DNA of 64,000 nt from BOG-908 sp963848205 (lineage in GTDB: Bacteria > Pseudomonadota > Alphaproteobacteria > Acetobacterales > Acetobacteraceae), in NCBI GenBank assembly GCA_963848205.1, contig CAWKCV010000003.1:310001-374000 (forward strand), given 5' to 3'. Shown here one piece after another: positions 39,325 through 46,681 of the stretch; position 1 is the first letter of the stretch; each line of letters begins with the position of its first letter. The notes under the pieces were generated by a model. That model ran no database searches. It was not told the DNA's origin and saw only the letters and a list, made by a program, of their open reading frames with translations. A program made the translations under genes and the position numbers.

Positions 39325-41015
39325 GTCTGGGCGCGGATGGCGCGGGAGAGGCCGGCGGCGTCAGCGTAGGGGAGCGGCAGATAGCGGGCGCCCATGGCGC
39401 GGGCGATGCTGGCAGCTTCGGGCGCGGGGCGGGGCGAGGTGTCTATCAGCAGTGACGCGATGCGGAAGGCGTGCAGCAGGCGGGCGGATTGCAGCGCTTC
39501 GGTTGCCGCCTGTTTGCGGCCGCCGGTGCCGGCGCGGGTGACGTTGGCGCGGCCATCGGTGAGCAGGACGAGGGTGGGGGTGGCGCCGGTGCGGCCGATG
39601 GTGAGTGCCAGCGTGCAGCCGGCGTCGATGCCGGCGGCCAGGGGCGTGCCGCCGCCACCGGGCAGGGTGGCCAGACTGCGCTTGGCGCGGACGAGCGAGC
39701 GTGTGGGCGGTAGCAGGGTTTGGGCGGACGTGCCGCGGAAGGCGATGACGGCCACTTCGTCGCGCCGGCGGTAGCATTCGGCGAGGAGGAGTTCGACGGC
39801 GCCCTTGGCTTCGGCCAGGCGGTTGAAGGCGGAGGAGCCGGAGGCGTCCACCAGGAACAGGGTGGTGCTGCGGGCGCGCTGGACGGTGCGGACGATGCGG
39901 AAGTCGGCGCGGCGGATGTGCAGGGGAAACGGGCCGGGCTGGTCTGGCGCGCGGAGGCGCTGCCAGGGGGCGGCGGCGCGCAGGGTTTCCAGCAGATGCA
40001 GGCGCAGGCCGCCGCCGGGGCTGCCGGCGCGCACGCCGGCGGGGCGGCCATGCAGCGTGCCGCGCCGCAGTTGGCCGGAGGCGCCGGAGTCGCGTGCGGC
40101 GGTGCGTGGGGCGGGACCTTGCGGCGTGGCGAGGAGGCCGGCGGGGATGGCGGCGCGGGCGGCTTGCAGGATGATGACCGCGTCTTCGGGCGCGGTTCGG
40201 GTGGCGTCGTCGTTGCTGTCCTGCTCCCGGTCGGGCGGGTCGGGCGGGGCGTTTGCTTGGGTCTGCTCGCTTTGCTGCTCGTCGGCGGTTTCGGCCGGGT
40301 AGATCGTGGCGCGCGGGGAGAGCACGAGGCGGGCGGCAATAGCGGCGTCCTCGGCGGTGGCCTGGGTGCGGCCGGCGAGATGAGCGCTGGTGCGGGCGGC
40401 GCGGACTGCGAACAGCACGGCGCGTGGCGAGTGGACGCCGAGGGCCGCGGCGGTGGTGCAGAGTGCGGTGAGCAGCTCGTCGGCCAGTTCGATCTTGCCC
40501 AGCGCGCCGGGCAATCGGGCGATTTCGGGTGCGGGGGGAAGTGCGTCGCGGTGGCTGACGGTGGTGAGATCGACGTGAAAGGCGAGCCGGTCGAGCAGGG
40601 CGGACGGCGTGTGCTCGTCGTCGTCGCGGCCTTCGTCGAGCGCGATCAGGCCGGTGATGCAAGCGGTGTCGAGAGCGGCAGCGAGGCGCGCGGCGATCGG
40701 CGGGGACATGCGTTCGGCCATCGGCGCCAGCAGGATGCGGCCGGCGTGACTGGCCAGCAGGCCGCGACTTTCGGACCGGTGGCCGGCCGACAAGGTGGCT
40801 GCGAGATCCAGCCCGCCATGGAGCGCCTGGTCGGAGAGCTGGGCGGGCAGGCGGCTTGCCGGGTTGGGGAGTTGAGCGATCAGGCCGTCGCGCACAGGGC
40901 CGGCGCGTGCGCGGAGGGAGATGCCGCCGAGATGGGTGGGGTCGGCGGCAAACAGGCGCACAGCGAGGCAGGCATCCGACCAGGCCGGGTTCGTCGCGGC
41001 CGGCGCTGGCGTCAA
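39321..41015 (-). CDS. bchD: Magnesium chelatase subunit D
   Basis: The 564-residue subunit is the platform on which BchI ATPases assemble for Mg insertion by BchH. The N-terminal AAA-like part lacks a Walker A motif, as is usual. A Pro/acidic linker follows (NAPPDPPDREQDSNDD, about residues 255-275), then a C-terminal von Willebrand A domain with the MIDAS motif FLVDASGSSAFNRLAEAKGA. The start is TTG 41015, which overlaps the bchI stop (TTGA); the frame is open further upstream only as a shadow of bchI. The subunit is at the lower end of family length. Confidence 0.93.
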   Translation of the reverse strand: MTPAPAATNPAWSDACLAVRLFAADPTHLGGISLRARAGPVRDGLIAQLPNPASRLPAQLSDQALHGGLDLAATLSAGHRSESRGLLASHAGRILLAPMAERMSPPIAARLAAALDTACITGLIALDEGRDDDEHTPSALLDRLAFHVDLTTVSHRDALPPAPEIARLPGALGKIELADELLTALCTTAAALGVHSPRAVLFAVRAARTSAHLAGRTQATAEDAAIAARLVLSPRATIYPAETADEQQSEQTQANAPPDPPDREQDSNDDATRTAPEDAVIILQAARAAIPAGLLATPQGPAPRTAARDSGASGQLRRGTLHGRPAGVRAGSPGGGLRLHLLETLRAAAPWQRLRAPDQPGPFPLHIRRADFRIVRTVQRARSTTLFLVDASGSSAFNRLAEAKGAVELLLAECYRRRDEVAVIAFRGTSAQTLLPPTRSLVRAKRSLATLPGGGGTPLAAGIDAGCTLALTIGRTGATPTLVLLTDGRANVTRAGTGGRKQAATEALQSARLLHAFRIASLLIDTSPRPAPEAASIARAMGARYLPLPYADAAGLSRAIRAQT

Positions 41016-42049
41016 GCGGCTTCGCCCAGGCGGGGGACGGTGTGGAGTTCGGCGATGGCGCGGGCGACGCGGGCGGTGGAGCCGGCTTCGTCGAGCGGGT
41101 CGCGGCGGAGGCGGTGGCGGAGGGCAGAGGGGGCGACCGCGTCGATATGGGCGGTGGTGGCCGTCGGCGCGCCATCGAGGCAGGCGAGCGCGCGGGCGGC
41201 GCGGAGCAGGGTGAGTTCGGCGCGCAGACCGTCGGTGCCGAGCGATAGGCAGAGGCGGGCGGCGTATTCGAGCACCGCGTCGGGGACGGTGATGGCGGGC
41301 AGGAGCGCGCGGGCGGCCTCGATCCGCTGGCGCTGGCGTTCGTCCTCGGGGTGCCATTTGGCGGCGAAGGCGTCCGGGTCGCGGTCGTAGGCGTCGCGTC
41401 GGCGGACGATGTCGATGCGCGAGGCGATGTCGGTGGGGGTGGTGACTTCGACGGAGAGGCCGAAACGGTCGAGCAACTGGGGGCGGAGCTCGCCTTCTTC
41501 GGGGTTGCCGCTGCCGACGAGGACGAAGCGGGCGGCGTGGCGGACGCTGAGCCCGTCGCGCTCGACGACGTTTTCGCCGGAGGCGGCGACGTCGATGAGG
41601 AGGTCGACCAGGTGGTCCTCGAGCAGGTTCACCTCGTCGATATAGAGGAAGCCGCGGTTGGCGCGGGCGAGGAGGCCGGGTTCGAAGGCGCGTTCGCCGC
41701 GGGTGAGGGCGCGTTCGAGATCGAGCGCGCCGACGACACGGTCTTCGGTAGCGCCGAGCGGCATGTCGACGACCGGGACGGGGGCCATGTGCTCGCCGCG
41801 CGGGGCCGGGCGGGCTTCGCATTCGGAGCAGAGGGTGGGGCTGGCGGGATCGCAGGCGTAGCGGCAGCCGTCGACGACGCGCATGGGGGGGAGGAGGGCG
41901 GCGAGCGCGCGAATGGCGGTGGATTTGCCGGTGCCGCGATCGCCGAAAGCAAGGACGCCGCCGATCGTGGGGTCGATGGCGGCGATGGTGAGCGCCTGCT
42001 TGATCTCGTCCTGGCCGACGATGGCGGAGAAGGGGAAGGCTGGGCGCAT
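41012..42049 (-). CDS. bchI: Magnesium chelatase ATPase subunit I
   Basis: The 345-residue AAA+ ATPase drives Mg insertion into protoporphyrin IX. Walker A is FGDRGTGKSTAIRALAALLP (about residues 35-54), Walker B is GFLYIDEVNLLEDHLVDLL, and sensor/arginine-finger regions include LVGSGNPEEGELRPQLLDRF. The four Cys in the insertion (CRYACDPASPTLCSEC) are typical for BchI. It starts the bchI-bchD-bchO-small-ORF unit, in which each junction overlaps by four bases. Confidence 0.97.
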   Translation of the reverse strand: MRPAFPFSAIVGQDEIKQALTIAAIDPTIGGVLAFGDRGTGKSTAIRALAALLPPMRVVDGCRYACDPASPTLCSECEARPAPRGEHMAPVPVVDMPLGATEDRVVGALDLERALTRGERAFEPGLLARANRGFLYIDEVNLLEDHLVDLLIDVAASGENVVERDGLSVRHAARFVLVGSGNPEEGELRPQLLDRFGLSVEVTTPTDIASRIDIVRRRDAYDRDPDAFAAKWHPEDERQRQRIEAARALLPAITVPDAVLEYAARLCLSLGTDGLRAELTLLRAARALACLDGAPTATTAHIDAVAPSALRHRLRRDPLDEAGSTARVARAIAELHTVPRLGEAA

Positions 42050-42079
42050 GCGCAGGTGGGCTCCGAAGACGGACTTTTA

Positions 42080-42165
42080 TCCGGCTGTCGCGTGCTCACC
42101 GCAAGCTGCGCGACAGCGGAACAAAAGTTTTTTGGTCCTTTTCTTCAAAAAGGACTACTTGCCTG
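42080..42165 (-). repeat. AT-rich intergenic palindrome, copy 9, with GC hairpin
   Basis: The core (about 42136-42156) supplies the TAG stop codon of the cytochrome c gene. The distal part forms a hairpin from GGCTGTCGCG and CGCGACAGC at 42082-42118. It separates the cytochrome gene from bchI. Confidence 0.75.
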
Positions 42166-43744
42166 CCCCCGCGTCCTGCCCGTGCGACGCGATATCGGTG
42201 TACACGCGCTCGCTGAACTCATCGAGCATTTCCGACCGCTGCGCCTGGGTCAGCGACGGCTTCTTCATCACCACCGGGCAGTAGCCGAGCGTGAGGCTGT
42301 TGATGATGTCGGCCTGGGTCGCCTTGGGGGCACCGGCGCGCACCTTGCTGATCAGCGTCTCGGCGTTTTGCAGAACGTTTGCCAGGTTGGTGCCGGCGAG
42401 AACGGCCTGCGTGTCCGGCTGGGCGATAACCTTCGCAGTATCGCTCTCGGCGATCGGCGGGCAGCCGCCTGGCATGTTGGCCGCCAGCACGGTCTGCGTC
42501 ACCTTCCGCAATGCGCCTGCCTCGCCAGCACCCGCGGTGGCCGGCGCGTTGTTGCCCCAGGTGGACCGCACATAATTTGCGGCCTGGGCGATCTCATCGT
42601 CGGACATCCGGGCGCCGATGGCGGGCATCGCGGAGTAGGTGCCCTGGGCATCGATGCCGCCCAGGATAACGCGCAGCACGGTCTCCGGCCCTTGCGCGGT
42701 CACGGCGCCATTGCCGGCCAGTTTGGGCACTGCATTGGCCAAGCCTTCGCCGTTCTGGCCGTGGCAGGAGGCGCAGTAATTCAGGTAGGCGGTCGCGTCG
42801 ACGCGGACTTCGCCATTGGTGGCCAGCGGTTTGCGCGGCTTGTAGCCCTCTTTGGCGGGCGTGGATTTCAGGTAGGCGACGACGTCGCGCAGATCTTCGT
42901 CGGTGAGCTTGCGCAGGCTTTCGTGCAATGTCTGGGACATCGGGCCGACGACGACGCCCATGTCCTTCTCGGTGCCGGTTTTCAAGTAGGTGAACACCTG
43001 GTCGTTGCTGAAACGGCCGATGCCCTCGGTTTTGTCAGAGGTGATGTTGGGGGCGTACCATTTGTCGATCGGGCCGCCGCGCAGGCTGGCGGCCATCTCG
43101 GTATCGCCGAGCATGTTGTTGCCGTTATGGCATTCGCCACAATGGGCCAGGCCCTGGACGAGGTATGCGCCGCGGTTGATCTCGGGCGAGACCTTGGGGT
43201 CGGGTTTGAACTCGCCGCTCTTGAGGAACACCGCGTCCCAGCCGATGAGGGCGGCGCGGATGTTGAAGGGGAACTCCAGTTTCAACGGCTTGCGTGGCGC
43301 GTCCACCGGCTGCAGCGAGAACAGGTAGGCCTTGATGGCGAGCGCGTCGTCGCGCCGGACCTTGGTGTACCAGGGGAACGGCATGACGGGGTAGAGGTGC
43401 TCGCCCTTCATGCCGATGCCCTGGTGGAAGACGCGGACGAACTGGTCGTCGGTGATGTCGCCGATGCCGGTGGTTTTGTCAGGCGTGATGTTGGGGGTGG
43501 AGATCGGGCCGAACGGGGTGTTCATGTAGAGGCCGCCGGCGAACGGCTTGCCGCCTGGCGCGGTGTGGCAGGCCTGGCAGTCACCGGCGTCGGTGAGGTA
43601 GCGGCCGTGCTGGATGAGGGCGTCGTCGGCAGCCTGGGCGGCAGGTGCCGCGCTTGGTGCAGCTTGGGCGGCAGGCGTGGCCAGCGCGGTGGCGGCGAGG
43701 AGCGCCAGTGCGAGGCGCGCCGTGGGTATCTGGGTGTTCGGCAT
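42155..43744 (-). CDS. Three-haem membrane-bound dehydrogenase cytochrome c subunit
   Basis: The 529-residue product has a signal peptide (about residues 1-28, ending AAQA). Three class-I haem motifs, CQACH, CGECH and CASCH, are each followed by a distal Met region (for example MPFPWY and MPAIGARMSDDEI). This layout is that of the cytochrome subunit of acetic-acid-bacterial alcohol, gluconate or sorbitol dehydrogenases. The C-terminal 110 residues are an extra domain without a haem motif. No dehydrogenase large subunit is adjacent, so the electron donor is unknown. ATG 43744 follows AGGAGAG; the stop lies in a palindromic repeat. Confidence 0.85.
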   Translation of the reverse strand: MPNTQIPTARLALALLAATALATPAAQAAPSAAPAAQAADDALIQHGRYLTDAGDCQACHTAPGGKPFAGGLYMNTPFGPISTPNITPDKTTGIGDITDDQFVRVFHQGIGMKGEHLYPVMPFPWYTKVRRDDALAIKAYLFSLQPVDAPRKPLKLEFPFNIRAALIGWDAVFLKSGEFKPDPKVSPEINRGAYLVQGLAHCGECHNGNNMLGDTEMAASLRGGPIDKWYAPNITSDKTEGIGRFSNDQVFTYLKTGTEKDMGVVVGPMSQTLHESLRKLTDEDLRDVVAYLKSTPAKEGYKPRKPLATNGEVRVDATAYLNYCASCHGQNGEGLANAVPKLAGNGAVTAQGPETVLRVILGGIDAQGTYSAMPAIGARMSDDEIAQAANYVRSTWGNNAPATAGAGEAGALRKVTQTVLAANMPGGCPPIAESDTAKVIAQPDTQAVLAGTNLANVLQNAETLISKVRAGAPKATQADIINSLTLGYCPVVMKKPSLTQAQRSEMLDEFSERVYTDIASHGQDAGAGK

Positions 43745-43911
43745 GGCGTTCTCTCCTGATGGCGCTGATCGTCGAGCCTTGGGGCTGGTGAGGCCGGTTG
43801 AAATGCAAACCCGCCGGCGTCCGCGTGGTTGCTGGGTTGCCGGCTGGAATTGCCGAAACATTTCACGCGGCGCATGCTCGACCTCGACGCGGCGCCGGGG
43901 AGCAGGGTGGG

Positions 43912-44394
43912 ATGAGCGAGCTACAGCCACCTCGGAAGGTGCTTGGGCAGGTGAGCGAGGTGTTCGCCTGGGTAGAGCACGCCGCCTACATGGCGCTGGG
44001 CGTGATGCTGTCGCTGGCCGCCCTGCTCGGGCTGGCGGGCGCGGCTGGCGTGTTCCTGCAGGGGCTGACCGATTGGGGCAGCACGCGGGAGATCCTGCAG
44101 GTTATCGACCGGCTGCTGTTCGTGCTGATGGTGGTGGAGATTTTACACACGGTGCGCGCCTCCATGCGGTCGGGCGCGCTGACCTGCGAGCCGTTCCTTG
44201 TCGTGGGGCTGATTGCCACCATACGTCGGGTGCTGGTGATCACGCTGCGGTCGTCGGAGACGACGAAGGACGGGATGATGTCGGCCGATGCGGACCGGTT
44301 CTTCAAGGCTTCGTTGATGGAGCTGGTGGTGTTGGCGGTGCTGATCATCGTGATGGTGGTGTCGATACGGATGTTGCGGCCGGCCAAGAAGTAG
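43912..44394 (+). CDS. PsiE-like membrane protein
   Basis: The 160-residue product has four predicted membrane segments (about residues 25-47, 61-80, 88-106 and 137-153). It matches the PsiE family (phosphate-starvation-inducible protein E), including QVIDRLLFVLMVVEILHTVR and EPFLVVGLIATIRRVLVITL. The function of PsiE is unknown. The ATG follows GCAGGGTGGG. It is divergent from the cytochrome c gene, and the gap of 167 bases would contain both promoters. Confidence 0.83.
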   Translation: MSELQPPRKVLGQVSEVFAWVEHAAYMALGVMLSLAALLGLAGAAGVFLQGLTDWGSTREILQVIDRLLFVLMVVEILHTVRASMRSGALTCEPFLVVGLIATIRRVLVITLRSSETTKDGMMSADADRFFKASLMELVVLAVLIIVMVVSIRMLRPAKK

Positions 44395-44523
44395 GCAAGC
44401 AGTCCTTTTTTGAAAAAAAAGGACCAAAAAACTTTTATTGCCTGACGTGTGCCTGCTGCCGGCACTCGCGAGGTGGAGCAAAAGCCTTTTGGTTCTTTTC
44501 TTCAGAAAAGAAGGTTCTTTCTA
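44394..44523. repeat. AT-rich intergenic palindrome, copy 10 (inverted pair)
   Basis: A plus-oriented copy starts right at the psiE-like stop codon (core about 44402-44425, then AAAAAACTTTT). A minus-oriented copy (GCAAAAGCCTTTTGGTTC, core about 44490-44512) ends just before tspO. The arms flank about 50 bases of GC-rich spacer. Confidence 0.75.
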
Positions 44524-44534
44524 GGTGATGTTCA

Positions 44535-45002
44535 ATGTGGACGATCGTTGTAGCTTCGGTGCTCGCTTTGATTCTCGCCGGAGTGGGCGGGCTCCTGACG
44601 GATGTGGGGCCGTGGTATCGCGAGCTGCGCAAGCCGCGGTTGCAGCCGCCTGACTGGCTGTTCGGGCCGGCGTGGACGCTGATTTTGGGGGCGGCGGCGG
44701 TGGCGGGTGTGTATGCCTGGCGCGGGGCGCCGGATGCGGCGGGGCGCACGCAGGTTGCGTTGTTGTTTGCGGCGAACTGGGTGCTGCATTTGATGTGGAG
44801 CCCGCTGTTTTTCCGGTTCAAGCGGCCGGATTGGGCATTGGTGGAAAACGTGTTTCTGTGGCTGTCGGTGTTGGCGCTGGTGATTGGACTGCGGCCTTAT
44901 TCGGTGGTGGCGAGCTGGTTGGTGGCGCCGTATCTGGTTTGGGTTACGTTTGCGTTCTGGTTGAACTGGGCGATCGTCAAATTGAATCCGCGGGTGGCTT
45001 AG
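44535..45002 (+). CDS. tspO: TspO/MBR family tryptophan-rich sensory protein
   Basis: The 155-residue protein has five membrane helices and the family motifs GPWYRELRKPRLQPPDWLFG (about residues 25-44), WTLILGAAAVAGVYAW and FAANWVLHLMWSPLFF, with many Trp residues. TspO binds porphyrins. In Rhodobacter sphaeroides it dampens expression of photosynthesis genes under oxygen through tetrapyrrole export or signalling. Its place inside the photosynthesis cluster agrees with such a role. The 273 bases that follow (45003-45275) show no gene. Confidence 0.94.
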   Translation: MWTIVVASVLALILAGVGGLLTDVGPWYRELRKPRLQPPDWLFGPAWTLILGAAAVAGVYAWRGAPDAAGRTQVALLFAANWVLHLMWSPLFFRFKRPDWALVENVFLWLSVLALVIGLRPYSVVASWLVAPYLVWVTFAFWLNWAIVKLNPRVA

Positions 45003-45275
45003 CGCTTCGGTAATCTGCGGCCTGGGTGCATGTGGACGGACAGATCGAGGCGTGTAAATTGACTGAGCGAGCTGCGCATGGCGTTTGACGGCAAATCTCA
45101 AATCTGATTTGGTCCAATGCTCGTTGGCCTTGCCTGACTGAGCCAAGCTGCACGCGACTTTTGAGGGTTAAGCTGGGCACAAGCCTGCCTCACCCCCGAC
45201 CTGCTTTAATCGCCTTTTAAGCTCTTGCGTTGATGATCGGAACCGCTCCTCGATTGGACCGCGGTAACTGTCAGC

Positions 45276-46343
45276 ATGTTTCGCCACATCCTTTTGGCTT
45301 TTCTTTCAGCCGTTGCTGTTCTTCCAGCTTCGGTAGCAAACAGCGCGCATGCTGAGGCGGTAGTGGGCTCGACCGTCCAATTTGCTTTGCCACGGATTGC
45401 GGCACCGACGCGAGATGAGCTGAAAGCCCGGTACCGCCGGCCGGACGACGTGCCGTTTCCCGAAAGCAATCTCTACACACCAGAGAAAGCGCTGCTCGGC
45501 CAATTGCTGTTTCATGATACCCGGCTTTCGAGCAGCGGGACGCTCGCGTGCGCGACCTGCCACAACGCCGCCTTGGGCTATGCCGACGGTCATGCGAAGG
45601 CTATCGGACAAAACAACAAAGTGGCGCCCCGGCACACACCGAGTGTTCTAAATGCAGCCTGGGGTGAGCTGCTCATGTGGGATGGCCGAGAGAGTTCGCT
45701 GGAGAAGCTGACGTTAGATGTGCTCGCATCGCCCAAAGTGATGAACATGCCGTTGGACCGTCTTGTGCAAACGGTGGATCAGATCGCGCAATATAGGCCA
45801 TTTTTTGTCGCAGCGTTTCTCGAGCCTGGGGCGACGCCCGCCAAGATCACGGAGGCGATCGCAACTTACGAACGCACACTGGTCTCCGGTCCAGCACCGT
45901 TTGACGCGTGGGTCGACGGTCGTGAGTCCGCATTATCGCCTGCTGCCAAACGTGGCTTTACGTTGTTCAACCGAAAAGCGCACTGTGCAGCCTGTCATTC
46001 CGGCTGGAATTTCACAGACAATGGCTTCCATGACGTCGGCCTGCCGGATGCCGACCGTGGCCGCGGAAAATCCCTGCCAAATGTTATAAAGATGCAACAC
46101 GCGTTCAAGACGCCGAGCCTTCGTGATGTAGCGCGTCGCGGTCCGTTCATGCATGACGGATCCCTGCCGACCCTTTCGGCTGTCGTGGCGCATTACAACG
46201 CCGGCGGCTCTGTGCGGCCCAGCCGATCTGAGCTTGTATCGCCGCTTGGTCTGACCGACGCGGAACAAGCCGATTTGGTTGTATTCCTCCAATCGCTTTC
46301 CGGTGAGATTTCGCCGGAACGATCCGAAGCGCTTCCGCGATGA
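45276..46343 (+). CDS. Di-haem cytochrome c peroxidase/MauG family protein
   Basis: The 355-residue product has a signal peptide (about residues 1-27) and two haem c motifs: CATCHNAALGYADGH (about residue 91) and CAACHSGWNFTDNGFHDVGL (about 238). A later FKTPSLRDVARRGPFMHDG is typical of the bacterial cytochrome c peroxidase/MauG superfamily. It may reduce peroxide in the periplasm or oxidise a partner; which one cannot be settled. It has no Shine-Dalgarno sequence. Its TGA overlaps the next ATG by four bases. Codon use is less GC-extreme than in flanking photosynthesis genes. Confidence 0.88.
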   Translation: MFRHILLAFLSAVAVLPASVANSAHAEAVVGSTVQFALPRIAAPTRDELKARYRRPDDVPFPESNLYTPEKALLGQLLFHDTRLSSSGTLACATCHNAALGYADGHAKAIGQNNKVAPRHTPSVLNAAWGELLMWDGRESSLEKLTLDVLASPKVMNMPLDRLVQTVDQIAQYRPFFVAAFLEPGATPAKITEAIATYERTLVSGPAPFDAWVDGRESALSPAAKRGFTLFNRKAHCAACHSGWNFTDNGFHDVGLPDADRGRGKSLPNVIKMQHAFKTPSLRDVARRGPFMHDGSLPTLSAVVAHYNAGGSVRPSRSELVSPLGLTDAEQADLVVFLQSLSGEISPERSEALPR

Positions 46344-46678
46344 TCCGTCATGCCGGCTTACGCCACAGATCTTTGGTTCTGCTCGGCGCGCTGGTGTCGA
46401 TGGCAGTTGCCCCGCAGCCGGCTGGCCAGGTCATTCAACAGAGTGGGCGAGCGTTTTCGACATCAACGATGACGGTTGCACGTGGAACCCCAGTGATCTT
46501 TTTCAACAACGATACCGTGCCGCACAACGTGATGTCCGACTCGGGGGAGAATGGATTCGATCTCGGTTCTCAGGAGCCAGGTAGCGCGACGCCAGTGGTC
46601 TTCAGCAAACCCGGCACAGTTTCGGTGATTTGCGCGATCCATCCGCGCATGCACATGACCATCATTGTTACCAACTGA
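46340..46678 (+). CDS. Periplasmic cupredoxin (plastocyanin/azurin-like)
   Basis: The 112-residue precursor has a signal peptide (about residues 1-30). Type I copper ligands are likely His in DTVPHNVMSD and Cys, His and Met in VICAIHPRMHMTI (C-x2-H-x2-M or H-x4-M). The body is a small beta-barrel of about 80 residues. Coupling to the di-haem gene (ATGA) suggests that the cupredoxin is its electron donor or acceptor. It could in principle also serve the photosynthetic chain. Confidence 0.87.
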   Translation: MIRHAGLRHRSLVLLGALVSMAVAPQPAGQVIQQSGRAFSTSTMTVARGTPVIFFNNDTVPHNVMSDSGENGFDLGSQEPGSATPVVFSKPGTVSVICAIHPRMHMTIIVTN

Positions 46679-46681
46679 GCG

